A stretch of DNA of 28,158 nt, taken from JBLNCE01 sp050260415 (GTDB lineage Bacteria > Bacillota > UBA4882 > JAAYXC01). The position numbers and the translations under genes are program-made. Positions 14,625 to 22,626 of this stretch are shown here, piece after piece (the first letter of the stretch is position 1; each line of letters starts with the position of its first letter). The notes under the pieces are model-generated. The model was not told where the DNA came from. It saw nothing but the letters and a program-made list of their open reading frames with translations, and did no database searches. Location: the NCBI GenBank assembly GCA_050260415.1, contig JBLNCE010000164.1:1-28158 (forward strand), given 5' to 3'.

Positions 14625-16295
14625 TTGGAAAATAGGGACCCGGTCCGGCACAATGTCGATCACTACCTGGATCATCGATATCCCGACCTCGAGCACCGCA
14701 AGTACGGCCGGGACGAGGTTGATGTCTGCATCGTCGGCGCCGGAGCCGCGGGGGGGCTGCTCGCCCATGACCTGGCGCGGGCCGGACTCAGCGTGGTGCT
14801 TATCGAAGCGGGTCCCTTTTGGAACCCGCAGACTGATTTCGCCAGCGACGAACTGTCGATGCAGCAACTCGGCTGGCAGGACACGGTCCTGGTCGGCGGC
14901 GCCGACCCGCTGCGCATGGGGCACAACAACACCGGACGCGGCGTTGGCGGGGGGACCGTTCATTTCACCGGGGTTTTCCTGCGTTTTCACAAGAGCGACT
15001 TCCGGGTCAAGACCCTGGATGGGGTGGCCGATGATTGGCCGATCTCCTACGAGGACCTCGCCCCGCACTATGACCGCCTGGAACGCGAGATCGCGGTCTC
15101 CGGGCCAAAGCATTTCCCCTGGGGGGCTTTTCACGGCCCCTACCCGTTTCCCGAGCGGGAACCGATCAGCGCCAACGCCATGCTCTTCCGGTTGGGCTGC
15201 CAAAGGCTCGGAATCGAGAGCACGGTCGCCGTGCTCGCCATCATCTCGGCGCCGTTCGACGGCCGCCCGCCCTGCATCAACCGGGGGTTCTGCAATCAAG
15301 GCTGCATGCCCAACGCGAAGTTCAGCACGCTGATCCAGCACATCCCCAAGGCCGTCGCCTTTGGGGCCGAGGTTCTCTCCGATTGCATGGCCACCAGGGT
15401 TGAGGTGGACGACGGAAGCGGCCGGGCGACCGGCGTGATCTTTATCCACGACGGCCGTGAATACCGCCAGAAAGCCCGAGTGGTGATCCTCGCCAACTTC
15501 GTCGTGCAGATGCCGCGCCTGCTCCTGGTCTCCGCCACGCAAGCCTATCCAAACGGCCTGGCGAACGGCAGCGGCCTGGTCGGGAAGGGCATCATGCCCC
15601 ACAGCAGCCACGACGTCTACGCGAAGTTCGAAAACGAGGTCCGCCTCTATAAAGGCACGCCCGTCCTCGCCACGACCCAGGCTTTTTACGAGACGGACCC
15701 CCGGCGCGGTTTCCTGCGCGGCTATACGCTCCATGCCCACGGCGTCCGCCCGGTGGCCATGGCGTACGGGCTCGCGGCGGGCGCCAAGCTGTGGGGGCCG
15801 GGGCTGCGCCAGGCCATGCTGGATTACAACTTCTATGCCCGCGCCACGCTGGTCGGCGAGGTGTTGCCGGACCCGGCCAACGCGGTTGTGCTCGTGGAGG
15901 AAAAGGACGAATACGGCCTGCCGCGGCCGTTGGTCACTTTCAGTTACGGCGAGAACGACCGCAAGCTGTTCGACCACGGCGTCCTGAAGATGCAGGAGAT
16001 CCTCGGCGCCGCCGGCGGCGTGCCCAAATTCGTCGTGCCCGATACGGCACATCTCATGGGCGGCTGCAGGATGGGCAAGGATCCGCGCACCTCCGTGGTG
16101 GATGAATGGGGCCGGACCCACGACCACGAAAACCTCTACCTGGCCGGCGCGCCGGTCTTCGTCACCGGCGGCGGGACCAACCCGACGGAGACCGTCATGG
16201 CCCTGGCCGCCCGCACCGCGGAGCACCTGATCGGGGAGGCCCGACGGGGCCTGTTCGGGCGGCGTCCGGAGAAAATCGGGGCGCATGCAGGTTGA
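14625..16295 (+). CDS. GMC-family FAD dehydrogenase with probable 3Fe-4S cluster
   Basis: FAD-dependent sugar or alcohol dehydrogenase, about 556 residues from TTG 14625 (numbering used here). CIVGAGAAGGLLA (about 35-47) with a glutamate at the end of strand 2 is the FAD ADP-binding fold. RGVGGGTVHFTG is the second FAD signature. PPCINRGFCNQGCMP holds Cys217-x5-Cys223-x3-Cys227, the spacing reported for the 3Fe-4S ligands of Burkholderia FAD-glucose dehydrogenase. AHLMGGCRMG and TNPTETVMALAART are the C-terminal active-site region with the catalytic His and the Asn. There is no signal peptide. The start is uncertain: ATG 14529 has no ribosome site, whereas GGGGGAG lies 11 bases before TTG 14625. 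It acts with the subunit 3 homologue upstream; the sugar substrate is unknown. Confidence 0.87.
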   Translation: MENRDPVRHNVDHYLDHRYPDLEHRKYGRDEVDVCIVGAGAAGGLLAHDLARAGLSVVLIEAGPFWNPQTDFASDELSMQQLGWQDTVLVGGADPLRMGHNNTGRGVGGGTVHFTGVFLRFHKSDFRVKTLDGVADDWPISYEDLAPHYDRLEREIAVSGPKHFPWGAFHGPYPFPEREPISANAMLFRLGCQRLGIESTVAVLAIISAPFDGRPPCINRGFCNQGCMPNAKFSTLIQHIPKAVAFGAEVLSDCMATRVEVDDGSGRATGVIFIHDGREYRQKARVVILANFVVQMPRLLLVSATQAYPNGLANGSGLVGKGIMPHSSHDVYAKFENEVRLYKGTPVLATTQAFYETDPRRGFLRGYTLHAHGVRPVAMAYGLAAGAKLWGPGLRQAMLDYNFYARATLVGEVLPDPANAVVLVEEKDEYGLPRPLVTFSYGENDRKLFDHGVLKMQEILGAAGGVPKFVVPDTAHLMGGCRMGKDPRTSVVDEWGRTHDHENLYLAGAPVFVTGGGTNPTETVMALAARTAEHLIGEARRGLFGRRPEKIGAHAG

Positions 16296-16461
16296 GTGTT
16301 TCTCCCTCGATTCACCGGATGGATCAGAAAAGGTTTTTCACAACGTTGGTTAGAAAATGGATGTTTACCGCCATGCGTTTCTGATGTATTTCGGAAACAT
16401 TGGGCGATCGCACGGGAAGCGGCGACTCTTTTAGGGATGAACTGAAACCGGAGGTCGAACC

Positions 16462-18504
16462 ATGCCGCGCAGGGCAAGGTCCATGGCGCTGGTTTTGGCG
16501 CTCGTGCTCCACCTTGTTCTTACCCCGCTGCTCATCGTCCATGCCGGGTCCGGCGGCGATGCATTACGCATCGCTTCGCCCGACGGCATGCTTGAGCTGG
16601 AGTTCGCCAATCAGCGGTTCCCGGCTGGCGCGGAAGACGTCAAACCATGCTACCGGGTGTCATACCAGGGCCGGACACTCGTGGATTTCTCACCCCTGGG
16701 CCTGGCCGTTCGCGGTGGCGATTCCGCGTGGACCCTGGATCGGGGTTTTCGCGTGGTGGACGCGCAAACGAGTTGTTCCGATCGGACCTGGGCGTTCGCT
16801 TTCGGCAAGGCGTCCTCGATCGGGGACAACTACCGGGAACTGACCGTCTTGCTTCAACAGGAGGCCCATCCAGGGAGGGAACTGCACCTCGTCTTCCGCG
16901 TCTATGACGAAGGGGTGGCTTTACGTTACTTCCTCCCCAGCCAAGGCAAGACGGCCGATTTCGCGATCGCCGAGGAGAGGACCAGTTTCTACTTTACCGG
17001 CGACCACCGTGTTTTCGCGCAGAAACACCTCTCGTTTCGCACCTCGTACGATCAACCATACAAGCCCATGCGCCTCCACGACATACAAACCACAAGCCTG
17101 ATCGGGCTGCCGATGCTGATCCAGGTGGAGGACGGCCCGTGGATGGCCCTGTCCGAAGCCGACCTGACCGACTATGCCGGGATGTATCTCAGCGCGGAAG
17201 GCGGTCGGGTCAAGAACTGCTTGCGTGCCAAGCTCTCGCCCAAGCCGGGAGAGCCCGGGGTCAAGGTCGCGGGTAGGATGCCTTTCTCGACGCCATGGCG
17301 CGTGATCATGGTGGGTGAAGCCATCGGCGACCTGATCGAGAGCAACCTCATCCTCAATCTCAATGATCCGTGCGCGCTCGAGGATACGTCGTGGATCAAG
17401 CCGGGCAAGGCGGCCTGGCCCTGGTGGTCGGGAGGCTCGGTGGCAGGTGAATCATTCAAGGGCGGCATGAACACCGCCACGATGCTGCACTATATCGATT
17501 TCGCCGCCGAGGCCCGCCTCCAGTACCTCGTCATCGACGCCGGCTGGTACGGCAACATGTTTACCGGCGACATCACAAAACCCATTGCCGCGGTAGACAT
17601 GCCCAAGATTGTCAACTACGCCCGGGAAAGGGGCATCAGCGTCATCCTTTGGCTTCATTGGCTCCGGGCATCGAAACAGATGGACCAGGCCTTTCCCCTC
17701 TACGAGCGTTGGGGCATCGCCGGGGTTAAGGTCGACTATATGCGCCGCGACGACCAGGACATGGTCCGATTCTATCACGAGACCTTGCGGAAAGCGGCCG
17801 CACACCATTTGGTCGTGGACTTTCACGGCGGTTACAAGCCGACGGGCATCCGCCGCACCTACCCCAATCTCCTCACCCAAGAAGCCGTACGGGGCCTCGA
17901 ATATAACAAGTGGACCAACTGGTGCGATCCCGAGCACGATGTCATGTTGGCCTTCACGCGCCTCTTGGCCGGCGAGATGGACTATACGCCCGGTGGTTTC
18001 CGGAACGCGACCAGAGCCGAATTCAGGCCGAAGTACCACGAGCCTTTCACCCTGGGTACCCGCTGCCACCAGTTGGCGATGTTCGTAATCTACGAAAGCC
18101 CGCTGCAGATGGTCTCGGACCACCCCGCCGCGTACCGGGGCGAAACAGGCCTGGAGTTTATCAAGGACGTCCCGACGGTCTGGGATGAAACGCGCGTCGT
18201 TCTCGCCGAGGTGGGCGACCTGATCGTCATCGCGCGGCGCAAGGGGGCCGAGTGGTATCTCGGCGGCATGACCGACTGGACGCCGCGGGAGGTGGAGATC
18301 CCCCTCGGTTTTCTCGGGGACGGGGAGTATACGGCCGAGATCTACGCGGACGGCGGGGATGCGGACGATAAGCCACGGAGTGTCAGGGTTGCACGGGAGA
18401 CCGTCACGCGGGCAAGCCGGATGAAGATCCGGATGGCCGCGGGTGGGGGAGTGGCGATGCAAATCATACCGCGGCCCGGAGAAGATGCGGAGGAACACTT
18501 CTAG
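16462..18504 (+). CDS. Secreted glycoside hydrolase family 97 (alpha-glucosidase/alpha-galactosidase type)
   Basis: Secreted glycosidase of 680 residues with the three-part GH97 layout. After a signal peptide (about 1-28, cleavage near VHA) comes an N-terminal beta-sandwich from about 30 to 290. A TIM barrel begins near WIKPGKAAWPWWSGG and includes LQYLVIDAGWYG and ISVILWLHW. A C-terminal beta domain closes the protein. GVKVDYM places Asp425 at the strand where the retaining alpha-galactosidase branch has its nucleophile; QEAVRGLEYNKW is the next active-site loop. I therefore lean to a retaining enzyme, but glucose or galactose specificity is not decided. The start is ATG 16462 with GGAGG 7 bases upstream. 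No transporter or other carbohydrate gene is adjacent. The family is commonest in Bacteroidota, so acquisition by transfer is possible. Confidence 0.87.
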   Translation: MPRRARSMALVLALVLHLVLTPLLIVHAGSGGDALRIASPDGMLELEFANQRFPAGAEDVKPCYRVSYQGRTLVDFSPLGLAVRGGDSAWTLDRGFRVVDAQTSCSDRTWAFAFGKASSIGDNYRELTVLLQQEAHPGRELHLVFRVYDEGVALRYFLPSQGKTADFAIAEERTSFYFTGDHRVFAQKHLSFRTSYDQPYKPMRLHDIQTTSLIGLPMLIQVEDGPWMALSEADLTDYAGMYLSAEGGRVKNCLRAKLSPKPGEPGVKVAGRMPFSTPWRVIMVGEAIGDLIESNLILNLNDPCALEDTSWIKPGKAAWPWWSGGSVAGESFKGGMNTATMLHYIDFAAEARLQYLVIDAGWYGNMFTGDITKPIAAVDMPKIVNYARERGISVILWLHWLRASKQMDQAFPLYERWGIAGVKVDYMRRDDQDMVRFYHETLRKAAAHHLVVDFHGGYKPTGIRRTYPNLLTQEAVRGLEYNKWTNWCDPEHDVMLAFTRLLAGEMDYTPGGFRNATRAEFRPKYHEPFTLGTRCHQLAMFVIYESPLQMVSDHPAAYRGETGLEFIKDVPTVWDETRVVLAEVGDLIVIARRKGAEWYLGGMTDWTPREVEIPLGFLGDGEYTAEIYADGGDADDKPRSVRVARETVTRASRMKIRMAAGGGVAMQIIPRPGEDAEEHF

Positions 18505-18740
18505 ACCGTCAAAAAACGACAATCAAGATTGCCGGTTCAATAAATAACCAGCATTATGACTCAATGGTGGAAATTTTTACTACTGGCATCTTTCGACACA
18601 TTCGTCCGACAATCTGTGTTAAATTGTAAGAAAGCTGGTTGATAAGCATTTACGGCCTTTGGGACGAAATTCTGGCCGTGTGCCAGTGAAAGCGCCTTTA
18701 GTATGAGTCTTCCATATGTCAGACCGCAGGAGTCGCCCGG
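18505..18740. other. AT-richer intergenic region
   Basis: Spacer between the GH97 gene and the NYN-domain gene, clearly lower in GC than its surroundings. I see no gene, no convincing terminator and no promoter with both boxes. A minus-strand frame here reads partly across the NYN gene and is not supported. Confidence 0.5.
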
Positions 18741-19466
18741 TTGAACAGTCACTTGTTTCAGGCACGGGATAATCACATTAACGCGGCGGTGTACGTCGAC
18801 TACGAAAACATCGCGCTGCTCTTGGGCAGATATGGGGTTGATCCCCTGGAAATAGGCTTCTTCCCGGTTATCTTGCGTGAACTCAGGGAGAAGCACCGCT
18901 TGACCGTGGTCGATTTCGTCGTATACGGCAATTTTGAGCGCCAACCGTTCAACAACAGGCACCAAACCCTGATCCGGGGCCTGGGTCTCGAGACGCGCCA
19001 TTCAGCCAACAACGGCAAGAACTCGGGGGATCTGGAGTTGACGGTGGACGCCCTGAGGACGCTCTACAAGAATCCCGGGATCAGGGTATTCGTCCTGATC
19101 TCCAGCGATCGCGACATCATTCCGCTGCTCAAGGCAATCCGATACGAGAACCGGTTCGCTTACGTTTTTTCGACCAGGAACGGCTTTAACCAGGTGATCA
19201 AGGAATACGCCGACCACCATGAGTATATCGAGGATCTTTTCGGCCTCGACGGCGATCCCCTGGAGATCGGCGATAACGAAGCGCTGCGTTTGGAGGCGCA
19301 ACAACTCCGCGGCATCACGGGGGATGAGACCGAGAAGGCCAGGCTAGTGTGCCGCTTGCTGTACAGTTCGAAGATCTGGGCGCGGTACAAACGGCATGGT
19401 GATGCCGTCAGCATGAGCGGTTACGCGGCGATCGTCGCGCGGACGGTCGGGGAGTCCCCGAAGTAG
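18741..19466 (+). CDS. NYN-domain protein (PIN-like putative RNase)
   Basis: A 241-residue protein with an N-terminal NYN domain (PIN-like fold, LabA/DUF88 type), probably a metal-dependent ribonuclease; the target is unknown. AAVYVDYENIALLL (about 15-28) supplies the first catalytic Asp, with Glu beside it. VVDFVVYGNFER forms strand 2. NSGDLELTVDAL (about 94-105) gives the middle acidic pair. RVFVLISSDRDIIPLLKAI carries the SSDxDF-like motif. From about 185 a helical winged-helix-like region follows. The start is TTG 18741 with CAGGAG 8 bases upstream. The frame closes with TAG (19464-19466), yet the same frame stays open for 37 more codons of protein-like sequence, so the natural protein may be longer. 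Confidence 0.82.
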   Translation: MNSHLFQARDNHINAAVYVDYENIALLLGRYGVDPLEIGFFPVILRELREKHRLTVVDFVVYGNFERQPFNNRHQTLIRGLGLETRHSANNGKNSGDLELTVDALRTLYKNPGIRVFVLISSDRDIIPLLKAIRYENRFAYVFSTRNGFNQVIKEYADHHEYIEDLFGLDGDPLEIGDNEALRLEAQQLRGITGDETEKARLVCRLLYSSKIWARYKRHGDAVSMSGYAAIVARTVGESPK

Positions 19467-19580
19467 GTCATGTGGTATTTCAGGCTGGCGCATCACTTCA
19501 ATTACATCACGATCTACCGGCACGCGCGCAAGGGGCTTTGTCTGAGGGAGGGGAAGCGATGGACGGAGGTGCTGGGGTAG
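19467..19580 (+). other. In-frame continuation of the NYN gene beyond a TAG
   Basis: Directly after the TAG at 19464-19466, the same frame continues VMWYFRLAHHFNYITIYRH and then ARKGLCLREGKRWTEVLG, ending at TAG 19578-19580. The composition looks like the beta-wing end of a winged-helix domain, which would complete the C-terminal domain of the NYN protein. No ribosome site suits the ATG at 19470. It is probably the severed C-terminus of a 279-residue gene, or read-through sequence. Confidence 0.5.
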
Positions 19581-19842
19581 TGGTGACGCTGGGTGTGTGC
19601 AATCGAGACGGTTAGCGGGAGGGGATGTAAGGTAACTGCTGTGACGATGGAGAGGCGATAACCCACAAACCCGCCGGAGCCAATCTTCGCCAGGGGCTAA
19701 AGGCCCTGGCTGGTCAAATAACGGTCTCAAGGCTCCGCATCCATGCGGGGACTAGGCCATTCTTCCGGGATAGAACCGAGCCCGGTCAGGGATGACCGGC
19801 CTTGAGAAACGACCAAGACTCGATATCCTCGAAAAAACCTTC
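19581..19842. ncRNA. Hairpin-rich spacer, candidate structured RNA
   Basis: No protein gene is evident. GCCAGGG (19689-19695) and CCCTGGC (19704-19710) form a perfect 7-bp hairpin. CGGAGCC (19675-19681) and GGCTCCG (19731-19737) can close a stem around it. CCGCA/TGCGG (19735-19748) is an alternative to that closing stem. CCGGTCA (19782-19788) and TGACCGG (19793-19799) form another perfect stem with loop GGGA. I do not recognise a known RNA family; a remnant of a mobile element is the main alternative. Confidence 0.3.
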
Positions 19843-19872
19843 GACCCCGATTCCGATACCGACCCCGATCTC
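19843..19872. repeat. Degenerate hexamer tandem repeat (second copy)
   Basis: Five 6-base units are visible: GACCCC, GATTCC, GATACC, GACCCC and GATCTC, followed by a T-rich stretch. The array matches the one at the left edge of the window in unit, order of ending and orientation. Confidence 0.7.
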
Positions 19873-19935
19873 AGTCTTTTGGACCTAAGTTAGCGCTTAT
19901 GGGGGCAGGGGGTGAGGTCGCGCTAAGGTAACGCC

Positions 19936-20476
19936 TCAACTTCGTATGCGGACAGCCACTCGACAACCTGGATAGGGCAGTGGCACCTGGAGATCTTGTT
20001 CCAACGAAACACCGATATTGAACCTGCCGATGTCCAGTCCGGCGTCGCCTGTATACCTCCAGCAGCCGTAATAGCGGTACAATCCCATGCTGAGTGCCAA
20101 CTTATCGCCGTTATATTTGACCGCGAGATGGGGTTCCCAGGGATATGGGGGATAGTCGCTCACGTGCTGCAATTCACCTGTTATGAATAGAGATCCGAGG
20201 GAGTAACGGGCGCCGAGGCGCGGTTCTCCGTCATATTTGGCCGTCAAGACGAGCGCCTCGATTATGTATGACCCTGATACGGCCGCCCGAAGATCGACTG
20301 GGAAAACACTGATACCCAACGTCAATTGTTCGGAAACCACGACGGGCGATGCAATTGCTATGAAAGGCCGGCCGTCGCATTCCGCCGCTAAAATACCGAT
20401 GTTATGCCGGCGCCCGGGTGCCACGACGCCGAAGGACCAGGAAAATAGTCGGTACAAGCGCCAAGCGTTTCAACAT
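19936..20476 (-). CDS. Predicted secreted beta-strand-rich protein, probably frameshifted near the start
   Basis: The minus-strand frame from 20457 to 19936 encodes about 173 residues rich in alternating hydrophobic and polar beta-type segments, such as LTAKYDGEPRLGARYSLG and LAVKYNGDKLALSMGLYRYY. They recall outer-membrane beta-barrel or YjbH-like repeats; this is a resemblance only. The TTG at 20457 has no ribosome site. Upstream, GGGAGG (complement of 20485-20490) lies 8 bases before ATG 20476, which opens MLKRLALVPTIFLV, a typical signal peptide, in a different frame. Removing one base near 20430-20440 joins the two into a secreted protein of about 180 residues. The gene is therefore either frameshifted or carries a sequencing error. 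No neighbour explains its role. Confidence 0.5.
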
Positions 20477-20490
20477 TCCGCACGCCTCCC

Positions 20491-20790
20491 GGTGTGATTG
20501 TACCGTATTTTTGGGTAGTTGACCATGATTGGATAATCCTTACTACCAAACCACCTACGCCGCCAACGGCACCTTTGTCAGGAAGAAGGACTAGAACGGT
20601 ACAACTAGAAATATCATTTGTGCGATTGTCGTCCGTTGCCTCTCCCACGCCGTTCTGGTGCACCTGGCATCGTTCCTGCATCTCCGCGCTTACCGATCGC
20701 CCCCCCGGCAGGATCCCCGCCCTCCGTGTCGAACAATCCAACTTACATTCCCCCTGCTTTCACCCAATAAACTTGAAAGGACATCAAACC
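20491..20790. other. Intergenic region before iorA
   Basis: The iorA frame is open through this stretch, but the sequence does not resemble the enzyme and has a different base composition. The ribosome site AAAGGA (20776-20781) marks the true start. On the minus strand, SSCTVLVLLPDKGAVGGVGG (about 20555-20614) could be a decayed lipoprotein-like fragment. I see no clear promoter. Confidence 0.45.
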
Positions 20791-22626
20791 TTGCGCGAAC
20801 TATTGATGGGCAACGAGGCCATCGCCCGCGGGGCGTTGGAGGCGGGCCTGCACGTGGCCGCGGCCTACCCGGGCACGCCCTCGTCCGAGATCGTGGAGAC
20901 CCTGGCCCACTGGGCCAAGGAATACGGGTATCACGCCGAGTGGTCGGTCAACGAAAAGGTGGCTCTGGAGGTGGCGGCGGGGGCGGCGTACGCCGGCGCC
21001 CGGTGCCTCGTGGCCATGAAGCAGGTCGGGCTCAACGTGGCGGCCGATCCGCTCATGAGCCTGGCCTACATCGGCGTCAAGGGCGCGCTGGTCATCGTGG
21101 TCGCCGACGACCCGGGGCCCCACTCTTCCCAGACCGAGCAGGATACGCGGCGGTACGGCGTCCTCGCCAAGCTGCCGGTCTTCGACCCGTCCTCGCCGGC
21201 GGAGGCCAAGCGCATGACCATGGCCGCGTTCGAGCTTTCGGCCCGCACCGGGCTGCCGGTCTTCCTGCGGCCCACGACCCGCGTCTGTCATGCGTGTGGA
21301 CCGGTGGAGATCGGGGTGGTGCCGGAGCGAAAAGCCGCGCCGGGTTTCGAAAAGGACGGGCAGCGCGTCATCCTGCCGCGCTTCGCCGCCATCCGGCATC
21401 CCATTTTGGAAGAGCTCAACGACAAGCTGCGGGCGGAATTTGCCGACTCGGAGTGGAACACCGTCTCGGGCGCGGGACGGCTCGGCATCGTCGCCGGCGG
21501 CGTCTCGTATTTCTACGTCAAGGAAGCCCTGGCCGCTCTGGGGCTTGAAGCGAAAGTGCTGAAAGTAGGGACCCCACACCCCTTCCCCCTCTCCCTGGCC
21601 CGGCGGTTCCTGGCCGGGGTGGACCGGGTGCTGGTGGTGGAAGAGGAGGATCCGGTTCTGGAGGAGGGGGTCCTCCTGGCCGCGGCTGGGCTCACGGGGA
21701 CGCCAGACCCGGCGGGGACGAGGCCGGGCGGCGCGGGCAGTCCCCCGATCTTCGGCAAATACACCGGCCATCTGCCCCGGGTAGGGGAGTACAATGCCGA
21801 TCTCGCGCGGCGGGCCATCGCCGCCGTGGCCGGGCTGGACGCCGGAGACGCAGGGACGCGGGCCGCGGCCGAACCAGTGCTGGAGTTGCCCCAGCGTCCG
21901 CCCACGCTCTGCGCGGGGTGCCCGCACCGCTCGGTCTTCCACGCGATCAAGACCGCGACGAAGAGCCTGAATCCCGTGTTCAGCGGAGATATCGGCTGTT
22001 ACACTCTGGGCGCGTCGGCGCCGCTCAACACCATCGACACCTGCCTCTGCATGGGCGGGGCGGTGACCATGGCCGGCGGCCTGTCCATCGTGGAGCCGGA
22101 GCGGGCGCACATCGCCTTTATCGGCGACTCGACCTTTTTTCACATGGGTATCACGGGTCTCATCAACGCCGTTTATAATCGAGCCAAGTTCACCCTGGTC
22201 ATCCTGGACAATCAGACCACGGCCATGACCGGGCACCAGCCCCATCCGGGGCTCGGGCGCCGCGCGACCGGCGACCAGGTCCCGCCGGTGGATCTGGAGG
22301 CGGTGGTGCGCGGCTGCGGCGCGGCGAGCGTCGCGGTGGTCGACGCCTACGACCGGGCCGCGGTCAAGCGGGCCGTGCTTGAGGCGCTGACCGTCGACGG
22401 GCCGTCGGTGGTGATTACCCGCCGCGCCTGCGCGGTCAGGGCCAAACCCGAACACCGCTACCGAATTACCGAGGCGTGCACCAGTTGCCGTCTTTGCTTG
22501 CGGCAACTCGGCTGCCCCGCCCTGGCCTTCGAGGAAAAGCCCGTCATCGCCGCGACCTGCTTCGGCTGCGGCCTCTGCGCCGAGGTGTGTCCCAGCGGGG
22601 CGATTGTTGAGGAGAAAAAGGCGTGA
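20791..22626 (+). CDS. iorA: Indolepyruvate ferredoxin oxidoreductase, alpha subunit
   Basis: Thiamine-diphosphate enzyme subunit that oxidatively decarboxylates aryl-pyruvates (from transaminated Trp, Phe, Tyr) to aryl-acetyl-CoA while reducing ferredoxin. It has 611 residues. The N-terminal MGNEAIARGALEAG and AAYPGTPSSEI belong to the pyrimidine-binding domain. CAGCPHRSVFHAI, GDIGCYTLG and FIGDSTFFHMG, followed by VILDNQTTAMTGHQ, form the TPP-binding domain. At the C-terminus, CTSCRLCLRQLGCP and CFGCGLCAEVCP bind two 4Fe-4S clusters. I chose TTG 20791, with AAAGGA 9 bases upstream. Its partner iorB lies 207 bases downstream. It fits an amino acid fermenter and supplies reduced ferredoxin. 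The stop codon lies in an AGGC-type repeat. Confidence 0.93.
   Translation: MRELLMGNEAIARGALEAGLHVAAAYPGTPSSEIVETLAHWAKEYGYHAEWSVNEKVALEVAAGAAYAGARCLVAMKQVGLNVAADPLMSLAYIGVKGALVIVVADDPGPHSSQTEQDTRRYGVLAKLPVFDPSSPAEAKRMTMAAFELSARTGLPVFLRPTTRVCHACGPVEIGVVPERKAAPGFEKDGQRVILPRFAAIRHPILEELNDKLRAEFADSEWNTVSGAGRLGIVAGGVSYFYVKEALAALGLEAKVLKVGTPHPFPLSLARRFLAGVDRVLVVEEEDPVLEEGVLLAAAGLTGTPDPAGTRPGGAGSPPIFGKYTGHLPRVGEYNADLARRAIAAVAGLDAGDAGTRAAAEPVLELPQRPPTLCAGCPHRSVFHAIKTATKSLNPVFSGDIGCYTLGASAPLNTIDTCLCMGGAVTMAGGLSIVEPERAHIAFIGDSTFFHMGITGLINAVYNRAKFTLVILDNQTTAMTGHQPHPGLGRRATGDQVPPVDLEAVVRGCGAASVAVVDAYDRAAVKRAVLEALTVDGPSVVITRRACAVRAKPEHRYRITEACTSCRLCLRQLGCPALAFEEKPVIAATCFGCGLCAEVCPSGAIVEEKKA

Noticed and set aside
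14553..16286. 577-residue minus-strand frame opposite the GMC gene
   Set aside because: Shadow frame caused by high GC; the composition is His-, Arg- and Gly-rich without domains, and the plus strand encodes a clear enzyme.
20555..20741. Minus-strand lipoprotein-like fragment (VLVLLPDKGAVGGVGG)
   Set aside because: It recalls the start of some OmpA-type proteins, but it has no signal peptide or ribosome site in frame and runs into the next gene's start. At most it is a decayed fragment.
20494..20790. N-terminal extension of iorA to 20494
   Set aside because: The extra 99 codons do not resemble the family, while AAAGGA before TTG 20791 gives a standard IorA start.
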